A stretch of DNA of 64,000 nucleotides from positions 1 to 64,000 of the forward strand of contig DATCBY010000064.1 in assembly GCA_036511595.1 (NCBI GenBank), in the 5' to 3' direction. The position numbers were made by a program, and so were the translations under genes. The notes beneath the pieces are model-generated. The model worked only from the letters and a program-made list of their open reading frames with translations, was not told the DNA's origin and searched no databases. This DNA is from DASZQY01 sp036511595. Lineage in GTDB: Bacteria > Pseudomonadota > Alphaproteobacteria > Rhizobiales > Kaistiaceae. This document shows, one piece after another, positions 40,907 to 49,678 of this stretch (position 1 is its first letter; every line of letters begins with the position of its first letter).

Positions 40907-42112
40907 ATGGCCAAGGTGGTGTGCGTTCTTTACGACGATCCGGTCGACGGTTACCCGAAGACGTATGCCCGCGACGATCTGCCGAAGCTGGAGCGCTACC
41001 CGGGCGGCCAGACGCTGCCGACACCGAAGGCGATCGACTTCAATCCGGGTGCGTTGCTTGGCTCGGTTTCCGGCGAGCTGGGCCTGCGCAAATTCCTGGA
41101 AGGCAACGGCCACAAGCTGGTCGTGACATCGGACAAGGACGGTCCCAATTCGGTGTTCGAACGGGAACTCATCGACGCCGATATCGTCATCTCGCAACCC
41201 TTTTGGCCTGCGTATTTGACGGCGGAGCGCATCGCCAAGGCGCCGAAGCTGAGGATGGCGGTGACCGCCGGCATCGGTTCGGATCACGTCGACCTAGCCG
41301 CCGCCATGGCGCGCGGCATCACGGTGACCGAAGTGACGTTCTGCAATTCGATCAGCGTCGCCGAGCACGTCGTGATGATGATCCTCGGGCTCGTGCGCAA
41401 CTATATCCCCTCCTACGAATGGGTGGTGAAGGGCGGCTGGAACATCGCTGATTGCGTCGCCCGCTCGTATGACGTCGAGGGCATGACCGTCGGCTCGGTC
41501 GCGGCGGGGCGCATTGGCCTCGCGGTGTTGCGGCGCATGAAGCCGTTCGATGTGAAGCTCCACTACACCGACCGCCACCGCCTGCCCGAGTCCGTCGAGA
41601 AGGAACTTGGCCTCACTTTCCACAAATCGGCCGCCGACATGGTGCCGCATTGCGACGTGGTCACCATCAACGCGCCGCTCCACCCGGAAACCGAAGACCT
41701 CTTCAACGCCAAGCTGATCGCCACGATGAAGCGCGGCGCCTACCTCATCAATACGGCGCGCGGCAAGATCGCCAACCGCGATGCGGTCGCGGCTGCGCTC
41801 AGGAGCGGACAGTTGGCCGGGTATGCCGGCGACGTGTGGTTCCCGCAGCCCGCGCCTCAAGACCACCCGTGGCGGACCATGCCCCACCATGGCATGACCC
41901 CGCACATCTCCGGCTCGTCGCTGTCGGCGCAGGCGCGCTATGCCGCCGGCACCCGCGAGATTCTCGAATGCTGGTTCGACAAGCGGCCGATCCGCGAGGA
42001 ATACCTGATCGTCGATGGCGGCAAGCTCGCGGGCGCCGGCGCCCATTCCTACAGCGCGGGCAACGCAACCGGCGGGTCCGAGGAAGCGGCGAAATTCAAG
42101 AAGACCCATTGA
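40907..42112 (+). CDS. NAD-dependent formate dehydrogenase
   Basis: D-isomer-specific 2-hydroxyacid dehydrogenase family enzyme that oxidises formate to CO2 with NAD+; cytoplasmic, metal-free. It has 401 residues (typical 386-402). The start KVVCVLYDDPVDGYPKTYARDDLPK and the NAD site TVGSVAAGRIGLAVLRRMKPFDV are typical. HYTDRHRLP holds the Asp that favours NAD over NADP. Catalytic Arg is expected in NTARGKI and the catalytic His in PHHGMTPHISGSS. Full length and intact. The stop overlaps the next start by one base (TGATG). It marks methylotrophic or one-carbon capability. Confidence 0.94.
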   Translation: MAKVVCVLYDDPVDGYPKTYARDDLPKLERYPGGQTLPTPKAIDFNPGALLGSVSGELGLRKFLEGNGHKLVVTSDKDGPNSVFERELIDADIVISQPFWPAYLTAERIAKAPKLRMAVTAGIGSDHVDLAAAMARGITVTEVTFCNSISVAEHVVMMILGLVRNYIPSYEWVVKGGWNIADCVARSYDVEGMTVGSVAAGRIGLAVLRRMKPFDVKLHYTDRHRLPESVEKELGLTFHKSAADMVPHCDVVTINAPLHPETEDLFNAKLIATMKRGAYLINTARGKIANRDAVAAALRSGQLAGYAGDVWFPQPAPQDHPWRTMPHHGMTPHISGSSLSAQARYAAGTREILECWFDKRPIREEYLIVDGGKLAGAGAHSYSAGNATGGSEEAAKFKKTH

Positions 42113-42642
42113 TGGACGACACCGGAATATCCAAAGGGGTCCGCGCCGCGTTGGCGCGGGCGCTGATGTTTGAACCGGTCACCGCCAGGACCGCCGGCGA
42201 CGCGCTCCTTGCCGGCCTCGGGGGCGCACTTGCCATCGGCGTGCTCGCTCTCTGCGCCCGCGCGGCAGTGACGCCGCTCATCATCGCGCCTTTCGGGGCA
42301 CGCTGCGTGCTGCTGTTCGCGGTCCCGGCAAGTCCCTTCGCCCAACCCCGCAACGTCATTGGCGGTCATATCCTGTCGTCACTGGTCGGCCTGGCGGCGT
42401 TGGCCCTGCTTGGGCCTTCGCCCGTCGCCATGGCGGCGGGTGTCGGCGTCGCCATCGCCGCCATGCGGCTGACGGGAACGTTGCACCCGCCCGCTGGCGC
42501 CGATCCCATTGTCGTCGTTGCGGCCGGCGCCGTGTGGTGGTTCTTCGCCGTACCCGTGGCGGTCGGGGCGGTCATCCTCGTCGTGTGTGCGGTCGTCTAT
42601 CACCGCTACGTCAGCGGCCTCGCCTACCCAAAACTCGGATAG
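42112..42642 (+). CDS. HPP family membrane protein
   Basis: A 176-residue integral membrane protein with about four helices. It carries the HPP motif in LTGTLHPPAGADP and the preceding APFGARCVLLFAVPASPFAQPRNVIGGH segment, the defining features of the HPP family. Some members (for example in cyanobacteria) transport nitrite or act in nitrogen metabolism. The role here is unknown. ATG 42112 overlaps the stop of formate dehydrogenase, so it is probably translationally coupled to it. hemF follows after 7 bases. Confidence 0.9.
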   Translation: MDDTGISKGVRAALARALMFEPVTARTAGDALLAGLGGALAIGVLALCARAAVTPLIIAPFGARCVLLFAVPASPFAQPRNVIGGHILSSLVGLAALALLGPSPVAMAAGVGVAIAAMRLTGTLHPPAGADPIVVVAAGAVWWFFAVPVAVGAVILVVCAVVYHRYVSGLAYPKLG

Positions 42643-42649
42643 CCAGCGG

Positions 42650-43537
42650 ATGCCGGACGATCTCGACCAACGAAAGGCGCGCGCTTCGGCGTGGTTCGCG
42701 GAACTCCGCGACAAGCTCACCGCGGCCTTCGAGACGATCGAGGACGAACTGCCGGCCGGAATGCCCTTCGCGGGCACACCCGCCGGTCGCTTTGTGCGCA
42801 CGCCGTGGAAGCGCTCCGACCACAGCGGCGCCGAGGGCGGCGGCGGCACGATGGCGATGATGAAGGGGCGCGTGTTCGAGAAAGTCGGCGTACATGTCTC
42901 GACCGTCCACGGCGAGTTCGCGCCCGAGTTCCGCAAGGAGATTCCAGGCGCCGAGGAAGACCCGCGCTTCTGGGCAAGCGGCGTATCCCTGATCGCCCAC
43001 CCGCAGAACCCGAACGTGCCGGCCGTTCACTTGAACACCCGCATGGTGTCGACCAGCCGCCAGTGGTTCGGCGGCGGCGCCGACCTGACGCCGCTGCTGC
43101 ACGCAAGGCGGACACAGGAGGATGCCGACAGCCACGACTTCCACGCCGCGATGAAGGCGGCGTGCGCGGCACATCCGGTCGCCAACTACGACCGCTACAG
43201 GAAATGGTGCGACGAATATTTCTTCCTGAAGCACCGCAACGAGATGCGCGGCATTGGCGGCATCTTCTTCGACTGGCTGAATTCCGGCGATTGGGACGCG
43301 GACTTCGCCTTCACGAAGGACGTCGGCCGGACTTTCCTCGACATCTACCCGCAGCTGGTACGCCGGAACTTCGCCACAGCGTGGAGCGAGGCGCAGCGCG
43401 AGGAACAACTGGTGCGCCGCGGCCGCTACGTCGAGTTCAATCTGCTCAACGATCGCGGAACGATCTTCGGGCTGCGAACCGGCGGCAACATCGAATCGAT
43501 CCTGTCGTCGCTGCCGCCCCTGGCGAAGTGGCCGTAG
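42650..43537 (+). CDS. hemF: Oxygen-dependent coproporphyrinogen III oxidase
   Basis: Haem biosynthesis: oxidative decarboxylation of coproporphyrinogen III to protoporphyrinogen IX with O2. It has 295 residues (typical 290-310). Seen: GTPAGRFVRTPWKRSDHSGAEGGGG, FEKVGVHVSTVHGEFAPEF, ASGVSLIAHPQNPNVPAVHLNTRM, WFGGGADLTPLL, KHRNEMRGIGGIFFDWL and RGRYVEFNLLNDRGTIFGLRTGGNIESILSSLPP at the end. It is close behind the HPP gene and likely in the operon. It ends directly against the convergent CCA-adding enzyme with no gap. Confidence 0.96.
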   Translation: MPDDLDQRKARASAWFAELRDKLTAAFETIEDELPAGMPFAGTPAGRFVRTPWKRSDHSGAEGGGGTMAMMKGRVFEKVGVHVSTVHGEFAPEFRKEIPGAEEDPRFWASGVSLIAHPQNPNVPAVHLNTRMVSTSRQWFGGGADLTPLLHARRTQEDADSHDFHAAMKAACAAHPVANYDRYRKWCDEYFFLKHRNEMRGIGGIFFDWLNSGDWDADFAFTKDVGRTFLDIYPQLVRRNFATAWSEAQREEQLVRRGRYVEFNLLNDRGTIFGLRTGGNIESILSSLPPLAKWP

Positions 43538-44782
43538 CTACTGCGCCGAGGCCAGCATCTGCTGCAGCCGGCGGCGGAGCGCCGTTTCATCCGGGGCAAA
43601 ATCCTGGTCGATCCACCAGCCCTCGACCGCACGAAGTAGCTCGCCGACGAGCGGGCCGCGCGGCGTTCCGTGGCCGAGGACATCGCGACCGGCGAGCGGG
43701 AACGCCGGGACGGTCCAGCGATCCGGCAACCGGTGGAGATCGAGCCACGGCGTGAAATCTGCGGCGCCATTCCACGCTGCGGCGTAAACAACGCCGTCGC
43801 GAAAGCGTTCGGCGCCGAGACGATAGAGCAGCCGGCGCGTGGCGTGGGCATCGCGCAGCACCGCCACTGAAGCCGCAGCGGTCAAGGTCGATGTCATGCG
43901 ATCGCGCTCGATATTGGCGAGGCGAAGGCGCGTGACGACACGCAGCACATCCTCCTGGATGCGGCAGGCAAGGACGGTGAGGCGCGGCGCGACCGCAGGC
44001 GTCGCACCGACCTCGGCCTCGAAACGGACGGCAGTGGCGAACTGCGCCAAGTAGCCGACGCCGCCGAGTACGACCGGCAGGACACCGGCGTCCTGCATGA
44101 GCGCGACGGCCTCGGCGGCGCGCGGCGCGACAGCGATGCGCCGCATCTCCTGCCCGATGCGTTCGGCGGAAAGCTCGCGCAAGCCGTCGTGGGCGCGCGT
44201 GGCAGCGGCCAGGCCAGCGACGTCGATGATCCCCTCGCCTACCTCGGCATGAAAGCGGAAGAAGCGCAGGATGCGCAGGCGATCCTCGGCGATGCGCTTG
44301 TCCGGTTCGCCGATGAAGCGGACGCGGCGGACAAGAATATCGGAGAAGCCGCCTACGGGATCGTAGACCACTCCGGCCTGATCGACCGATAGCGCGTTGA
44401 CCGTGAAGTCGCGGCGGCGGGCATCGGCTTCCCAGTCGCGGCCGAAGCGCACAATGGCACGACGACCGTCGGTCACGATATCCTGGCGGAGCGTCGTGAC
44501 CTCGAAGCCGGTGCCCGCGATGACCAGCGTCACCGTGCCGTGGTCGAGGCCGGTAGGCACCGCCTTGACGCCGGCCTTGACCGCCGCGGCGATCACCTTG
44601 TCCGGCGTCGCCGTTGTGGCGAAATCGACCTCACCGACCGGGAACCCCATCAGCGCATTGCGCACGGCGCCCCCGGCGACTCGCGCCTCCTCGCCGGCCG
44701 CCTTCAGCACCACAAATACCTGCCGCACCGCGGGGGCGGCGAGCCATTCGGCGTTGGCAAGCGTGGGTAAGGTGTCGTTCAT
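43538..44782 (-). CDS. CCA tRNA nucleotidyltransferase
   Basis: Adds or repairs the 3' CCA end of tRNAs (class II polymerase-beta-like nucleotidyltransferase). It has 414 residues. Nucleotidyltransferase motifs: FVVLKAAGEEARVAGGAVRNALMGFPVGEVDFATTATPDKV, the RDWEADARRRDFTVNALSVD segment and GFSDILVRRVRFIGEPDKRIAEDRLRILRFFRF. The C-terminal part binds tRNA. ATG 44782 was chosen over 44797. It lies near DUF6111 and CoA pyrophosphatase, which is usual in Rhizobiales, but an adenylate cyclase gene is placed between. Confidence 0.93.
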   Translation of the reverse strand: MNDTLPTLANAEWLAAPAVRQVFVVLKAAGEEARVAGGAVRNALMGFPVGEVDFATTATPDKVIAAAVKAGVKAVPTGLDHGTVTLVIAGTGFEVTTLRQDIVTDGRRAIVRFGRDWEADARRRDFTVNALSVDQAGVVYDPVGGFSDILVRRVRFIGEPDKRIAEDRLRILRFFRFHAEVGEGIIDVAGLAAATRAHDGLRELSAERIGQEMRRIAVAPRAAEAVALMQDAGVLPVVLGGVGYLAQFATAVRFEAEVGATPAVAPRLTVLACRIQEDVLRVVTRLRLANIERDRMTSTLTAAASVAVLRDAHATRRLLYRLGAERFRDGVVYAAAWNGAADFTPWLDLHRLPDRWTVPAFPLAGRDVLGHGTPRGPLVGELLRAVEGWWIDQDFAPDETALRRRLQQMLASAQ

Positions 44783-44841
44783 CGTGACCGGCGTCATGGG
44801 TTGGCTGGCATCGTTGCCGGATATCCCATAAGGAATAGCGC

Positions 44842-46605
44842 ATGGCTGAGGTGCGCACCAACCGGCGGCTAGCCGCGATTCTTGCCGCCGACGTCGTCGG
44901 CTATTCCCGCATGATGGGCGGCGACGAGGCGGGAACGCTGGCTGCCCTCAAGCAGCATCGCCTGACGCTGTTTGACCCGGCAGTCGCCCAGCATAACGGC
45001 CGTGTCGTCAAATTGATCGGCGACGGCACGCTGGTCGAGTTCGCCAGCGTCGTCGATGCAGTCAACTGCGCCCTCCTCGTCCAGCGCACCGTCGCCGCCG
45101 ACGGCAACGCCACGCCGCGCATCACGCTGAGGATCGGCATCAACCTCGGCGACATCATCGTCGAGGGCGACGACATCTACGGCGACGGCGTCAACGTCGC
45201 CGCGCGTCTCGAGCCACTCGCCGAGCCGGGCGGCGTCTGCGTCGCCTCTATCGTCAACGAAAGTGTCGGCAGCCGCATCGAAGTGACATTCACGGACGGC
45301 GGCGAAGTGCAGGTCAAGAATATCGACCGGCCGATCCGGGTCTGGAAATGGCATCCGGCCAAGTCGGACGACCGCGCGGCGGCGACCGCCGCCCCTTCCA
45401 CGGCGCCTAAGCCCGGCAAGCCGGTGCCCTCGGTCGCCGTGCTGCCATTCGCCAACATGTCGGGAGACGCCGAACAGGAATATTTCTCCGACGGCATCAG
45501 CGAGGACATCATCACCGATCTCTCCAAGGTCGGCGGCCTCGTAGTGATCGCGCGCAATTCGAGCTTTGCCTACAAGGGCAAGAACGTCGACCTGCGCGTC
45601 GTCGGACGCGAACTGGGCGTCGGCGCGGTCCTTGAGGGCTCGATCCGCAAGGCCGGCAACCGGGTCCGCATCACCGCGCAGCTCATCGACGCCAACACCG
45701 GCGGCCACCTCTGGGCCGAGCGCTACGACCGCGACCTGACCGACATCTTCGCGGTCCAGGATGAGGTGACGGGCCAGATCGTCAACGCGCTCAAGGTTAC
45801 GCTGACGCCCGGGGAGAAATCGGCGATCGCCACCGGCGGCACCGAAAATGCCGAGGCACACGACTGCGTACTGCGCGCCCGCCGGCTTCTGTCGCGCGCC
45901 TCGCGAGAGATCGTCGAGAACGCGATCGTACTGCTCAAGCGCGCCATCGAATTCGATCCTGACTATGGGCAGGCCTATTCGGCGATGGCCATGGCCCATA
46001 TGTATGACTTCCAGAATTTGTGGATCGAGACGCCGGAAAAGGCGCTGGAACTCGCCAAGCGAAACGTCGACATCGCGATCGAGAAAGATGCGAGCGACTC
46101 CTACGGCCACTTTGTCTCCGGCATCGTGCTGGGTTACCTCGGCGAACGTCCGCGAGCGATCGCCGCGTTCAACAAGGCCGTCGAGCTCAGCCCGAACGAC
46201 GCGCCGTCGATCAACGCCCAGGGTGTGTCACAGATTTTCGAGGGTCGTCCCGAACAGGCCATACCGCTGATCGAGCGCGCGATCCGTCTCGATCCAGCCG
46301 CCAGCCAGCAATCCATCCACTTCCTCGGCATGGCGAACATGCTGCTTGGCAAGATGGAGGTGGCGGCCGCGCTCTTCCGCGAGCGCATCCTGCTGGTGCC
46401 CGAAACCGATCTTAGCCGGGCCCTCTACGCCGCCACCCTCGGCCACCTCGGGCGGCTCGACGAGGCGCGTCAGGTGTGGCGCGAAATGATGCAGATCAAT
46501 CCGAAATATTCCTTCAGGCAACACATGAGCCGCCTGCTGTTCGCGCGCGAACAAGACGCCGCGCTTATCGCCGAAGGACTCGCGAAGGCCGGGTTGCCCG
46601 AGTGA
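44842..46605 (+). CDS. Class III adenylate/guanylate cyclase with TolB-like and TPR regions
   Basis: A 587-residue soluble cyclase. Cyclase domain at about 8-170: metal Asp in ILAADVVGYSRMM, VKLIGDGTLVEF with the second metal and purine-binding Lys region, and the EGDDIYGDGVNVAARLE segment with the substrate and transition-state Asn/Arg. A Pro/Ala linker leads to a TolB-like/CadC-like segment (about 195-300; VAVLPFANMSGDAEQEYFSDGISEDIITDLS). The TPR-like repeats (about 320-580) follow. No membrane helix. The gene is placed between the CCA-adding enzyme and DUF6111 on the opposite strand from both neighbours. Confidence 0.92.
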   Translation: MAEVRTNRRLAAILAADVVGYSRMMGGDEAGTLAALKQHRLTLFDPAVAQHNGRVVKLIGDGTLVEFASVVDAVNCALLVQRTVAADGNATPRITLRIGINLGDIIVEGDDIYGDGVNVAARLEPLAEPGGVCVASIVNESVGSRIEVTFTDGGEVQVKNIDRPIRVWKWHPAKSDDRAAATAAPSTAPKPGKPVPSVAVLPFANMSGDAEQEYFSDGISEDIITDLSKVGGLVVIARNSSFAYKGKNVDLRVVGRELGVGAVLEGSIRKAGNRVRITAQLIDANTGGHLWAERYDRDLTDIFAVQDEVTGQIVNALKVTLTPGEKSAIATGGTENAEAHDCVLRARRLLSRASREIVENAIVLLKRAIEFDPDYGQAYSAMAMAHMYDFQNLWIETPEKALELAKRNVDIAIEKDASDSYGHFVSGIVLGYLGERPRAIAAFNKAVELSPNDAPSINAQGVSQIFEGRPEQAIPLIERAIRLDPAASQQSIHFLGMANMLLGKMEVAAALFRERILLVPETDLSRALYAATLGHLGRLDEARQVWREMMQINPKYSFRQHMSRLLFAREQDAALIAEGLAKAGLPE

Positions 46606-46610
46606 ACCGC

Positions 46611-46883
46611 CTACGGCGGTATTTGGATATGCCCCTCGACGATATGACCGTTTTCCATGTGCGCCGGGATGTACGTGCCGCCGGGCGGCTCGGTGTCGAA
46701 ATGAATGAAGGCGAACAGCACGGCGACCAGCAGGATCGCGCCGGCGAGCGCCAGGTAGCCAATCGTGCGCGTCTCCCACTCCGCCACGCTGTTGACCGGG
46801 CGGCGCGACGCCAGCAGCCACAGCGCGTAGATGCCGAACGGCAGCAGAAAAAACACCGCATCGAAGGCGACGAAACGCACCAT
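46611..46883 (-). CDS. DUF6111 family membrane protein
   Basis: A 90-residue protein with two membrane helices (FDAVFFLLPFGIYALWLLA near 7-25 and TIGYLALAGAILLVAVLFAFIHF near 41-63) followed by GTYIPAHMENGHIVEGHI, typical of DUF6111. Function is unknown. The family is usually found beside the CoA pyrophosphatase and CCA-adding enzyme, as here. It overlaps the CoA pyrophosphatase stop by one base, so it is probably translated with it. It converges with the cyclase gene, 5 bases between stops. Confidence 0.85.
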   Translation of the reverse strand: MVRFVAFDAVFFLLPFGIYALWLLASRRPVNSVAEWETRTIGYLALAGAILLVAVLFAFIHFDTEPPGGTYIPAHMENGHIVEGHIQIPP

Positions 46884-47521
46884 CAGCCGTAGACCTGCTC
46901 ATAGAGTCCGCGGATGATGCCCGCGGTCACCCCCCAGATATAGCGCCCCTCGTAGGGCATTTCGTAGAAATACCGCTCGCGGCCCATGAAGACACGCGCG
47001 CCGCGCTTATGGTTGGCCGGGGTCATCAGGAAGGCGAGCGGCACTTCGAAGACGTCGGCCACCTCATCGCGGTTGGGCCTCACCGTGTAGCCGGGGTCGA
47101 TTCGCGCCAGAACCGGCACGATGCGGTACCCGGTCCGACTGAGATAAGGATCGAGGCTGCCGATGACGGTGATGGCCGCGGGGCTCAGCCCGATCTCCTC
47201 CCCGGCTTCGCGCAGGGCCGCTGCGGTCGGGTCGGCATCGTCCGCGTCGATCTTGCCCCCCGGAAAGGCGATCTGTCCGGCGTGGGCGGAAAGGTGGCCG
47301 GTACGCTCGGTCAGGATGACGGTCGCCGCATCCGCGTGCGCCACGACCGGAATGAGCACGGCGGCGTCCCGGTAGGGATGATCTGCGTCGGGCAGGTCCG
47401 GGTTGAGAACGTGATCCCCGCCAATCGACAAACCGGCTCCCTCGGCGTCGAGAGCGTGCTTCGCCCGCGCGAAGAAAGCCGCCGGCGCAAATAGGGTGTG
47501 CTGCGTCGCCTGGAGACTCAT
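46883..47521 (-). CDS. CoA pyrophosphatase (NUDIX hydrolase)
   Basis: A 212-residue NUDIX hydrolase of the UPF0035/NudL group, which cleave coenzyme A and its derivatives to 4'-phosphopantetheine and 3',5'-ADP. The UPF0035 segment LTERTGHLSAHAGQIAFPGGKID runs into the NUDIX box (GGKIDADDADPTAAALREAGEEIGL) with the REAGEE glutamates intact. It also has VPVLARIDPGYTVRPNRDEVADVFEVPLAFLM and IWGVTAGIIRGL. It is followed by DUF6111 with a one-base overlap and is divergent from moxR across 222 bases. Confidence 0.93.
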   Translation of the reverse strand: MSLQATQHTLFAPAAFFARAKHALDAEGAGLSIGGDHVLNPDLPDADHPYRDAAVLIPVVAHADAATVILTERTGHLSAHAGQIAFPGGKIDADDADPTAAALREAGEEIGLSPAAITVIGSLDPYLSRTGYRIVPVLARIDPGYTVRPNRDEVADVFEVPLAFLMTPANHKRGARVFMGRERYFYEMPYEGRYIWGVTAGIIRGLYEQVYG

Positions 47522-47743
47522 GCGGCCGGGATCACTTTGCGGTGAAGGCTAACCCGAGGAATACGCGAGCGCCATGTACGGCCGGACGCAGCCACTCTTT
47601 CGCCGCGCTTCGCCTTCCTTGTCCTGGGTCTGGAGCCAGCCAATCCTCTATTGTGCCGCCAACACCCGTGCCACAATCGCGTCGGGCGACGAATCTCCGC
47701 CCGCCGGCCTTGACCGGCGGCGCGAAGCAACGAGATCGGAAGA

Positions 47744-48757
47744 ATGAGCGCCATCAACCAGACAATGCCTGACCCGGACGCCGAACGCATCATCGCCGAT
47801 GCGGATGCCGCCGTCGCCCGCATACACGCCGCCCGCGCCGCCATCGGCAAGGTCATCTACGGCCAGGAATCGGTGATCGAACGGGCGCTGGTCACTATCC
47901 TCGCCGGCGGCCACGGACTGCTCATTGGCGTGCCCGGTCTCGCCAAGACCAAGCTGGTCGAGACGCTCGGCACCGTGCTCGGGCTCTCTGCTCGCCGGGT
48001 CCAGTTCACGCCCGACCTGATGCCCTCCGACATCATTGGCTCGGAAGTTCTGGAACAGGCGGCTGACGGCGCTCGCGCCTTTCGTTTTTTGCCGGGACCG
48101 GTCTTCGCCCAGCTTCTGATGGCCGACGAGATCAACCGCGCCAGCCCGCGCACCCAGTCGGCGCTGTTGCAATCCATGCAGGAGTATCACGTCACCGTCG
48201 CCGGTGTGCGGCACGATCTGCCGGCGCCATTCCACGTGCTCGCCACCCAGAACCCGCTGGAGCAGGAGGGCACCTATCCCCTGCCAGAGGCGCAGCTCGA
48301 CCGCTTCCTGCTGCAGATCGACGTCGTCTACCCCGATCGCGAAGCCGAGCGGCGCATGCTGTTCGAAACGACGGGTGCGACCGAGGCTCACGCCGAGCAG
48401 GTGCTCGACGCCGTGGCACTGCGCTCGATCCAGCAGCTTGTGCGCCGCCTGCCCGTTGGCGAATCGGTGGTCGAGGCCATTCTCGGGCTCGTTCGCTCGG
48501 CGCGCCCCGACAGCGATGCCAGCGCGAAGATCGCGGCGGCGATCGCGTGGGGGCCGGGACCACGAGCCAGCCAGGCGCTGATGCTCGCCGCCCGCGCCCG
48601 CGCCCTAATCGACGGGCGCTATGCGCCGTCGCTCGACGACGTCGTGGCGCTGGCCGAGCCGGTCCTGCAGCACCGCATGGCGCTCAGCTTCGCTGCCCGC
48701 GCCGAAGGCATGACGGTACGCGACGTGATCGCCGAGCTGAAGCAGAAGATCGGATAG
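47744..48757 (+). CDS. MoxR family AAA+ ATPase
   Basis: A 337-residue AAA+ ATPase of the MoxR class, thought to act as a chaperone for maturation or insertion of metal cofactors or other complexes, with VWA-domain partners. Walker A LIGVPGLAKTKLVE lies near 60-75, Walker B LLMADEINRASPRTQSALLQSMQE near 122-145, sensor ATQNPLEQEGTYPLPEAQLDRFL, and the C-terminal lid region. It heads a four-gene operon with DUF58, DUF4159 and a VWA/membrane protein, an arrangement conserved in Rhizobiales. Divergent from CoA pyrophosphatase. Confidence 0.94.
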   Translation: MSAINQTMPDPDAERIIADADAAVARIHAARAAIGKVIYGQESVIERALVTILAGGHGLLIGVPGLAKTKLVETLGTVLGLSARRVQFTPDLMPSDIIGSEVLEQAADGARAFRFLPGPVFAQLLMADEINRASPRTQSALLQSMQEYHVTVAGVRHDLPAPFHVLATQNPLEQEGTYPLPEAQLDRFLLQIDVVYPDREAERRMLFETTGATEAHAEQVLDAVALRSIQQLVRRLPVGESVVEAILGLVRSARPDSDASAKIAAAIAWGPGPRASQALMLAARARALIDGRYAPSLDDVVALAEPVLQHRMALSFAARAEGMTVRDVIAELKQKIG

Positions 48758-48763
48758 GTCCGC

Positions 48764-49678
48764 ATGGATCGCGCCGCTCTGTCGCGGGGATCGCTGACCG
48801 AAGCCAAGGGCATCGCCGCGGCGATGCCCGATATGCTGATCGAGGCGCGGCGGGTGGCCAACACCCTGCTGGCCGGATGGCATGGGCGCAGGGTGAGCGG
48901 ACGGGGCGAGACCTTCTGGCAGTTCCGTCCCTTCGTTGCCGGCGAGGCGGCATCTTCGATCGACTGGCGCCGCTCGGCCCGCGACGACCATCTCTTTGTC
49001 CGCGAGACCGAGTGGGAGGCGGCGCATACGCTGTGGCTCTGGCCCGACCTTTCTCCCTCGATGAACTTCCGCTCGAAACTGGCGCCGGTATCCAAGCGCC
49101 AGCGCGCCGTAGTCCTGACACTGGCGCTGGCGGAACTGCTCGCCGTAGCGGGCGAACGCGTTGGCCTGCTCGGCATGAGCGACCCGGTCCTTGCCCGCAA
49201 CGCGGCCGAACGGCTGGCGCTCGCCCTCCCGACCGGGAACCCGGCCAGGGCGGCGACCGGGCCGGAGACCCGTGCGTTGCGCCGCTTCACCGATCTCGTG
49301 CTGATCGGCGACTTCCTCGATCCGATCGTTGAAGTCGACCGGACACTTGCGGCGATCCTGCAGAGCGGCGCGCGGGCGCATCTCGTGCAGATCGTCGACC
49401 CGAGCGAGGAAGTGTTTCCCTATGCCGGACGGACGGAGTTCATCGATCCGGAAACCGGCGCACGTCATGTTGTTTCGCGCGCCGAACAGTACCGCGAGGC
49501 CTATCAGGCGCGACTGGCGGCACTCCGCGATCACTTGCGCACGGTGAGCGGACGCATCGGCTGGACGTTTCTCCTTCACCGTACCGATCGGCCGGCCACC
49601 GAGCCGTTGCTGGCGCTGCATGCGCGACTCGCTGACCGCCGCAACAGCCTTGGGCTACATGCCGGGCGCGCCGCATGA
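48764..49678 (+). CDS. DUF58 domain-containing protein
   Basis: A 304-residue protein of the DUF58 (BatB/YeaD2-like) family, usual partner of MoxR. The typical segment is QFRPFVAGEAASSIDWRRSARDDHLFVRETEWE, and before it MLIEARRVANTLLAGWHGRRVSGRGETFWQFRP. VWA-like fold downstream (HTLWLWPDLSPSMNF) is degenerate. It has no membrane helix. ATG 48764 lies 7 bases after the MoxR stop and its stop overlaps the DUF4159 gene by 4 bases, so the operon is tightly coupled. Confidence 0.93.
   Translation: MDRAALSRGSLTEAKGIAAAMPDMLIEARRVANTLLAGWHGRRVSGRGETFWQFRPFVAGEAASSIDWRRSARDDHLFVRETEWEAAHTLWLWPDLSPSMNFRSKLAPVSKRQRAVVLTLALAELLAVAGERVGLLGMSDPVLARNAAERLALALPTGNPARAATGPETRALRRFTDLVLIGDFLDPIVEVDRTLAAILQSGARAHLVQIVDPSEEVFPYAGRTEFIDPETGARHVVSRAEQYREAYQARLAALRDHLRTVSGRIGWTFLLHRTDRPATEPLLALHARLADRRNSLGLHAGRAA

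Noticed and set aside
39862..41451. A 529-codon open frame on the plus strand
   Set aside because: It spans a small secreted gene, trmL and formate dehydrogenase in a wrong frame. Its translation is Arg-rich without domains.
47522..47743. Remnant of a DUF1285 gene in the CoA pyrophosphatase-moxR gap
   Set aside because: No DUF1285-like sequence was recognised in either strand. The gap is best seen as a divergent promoter region.
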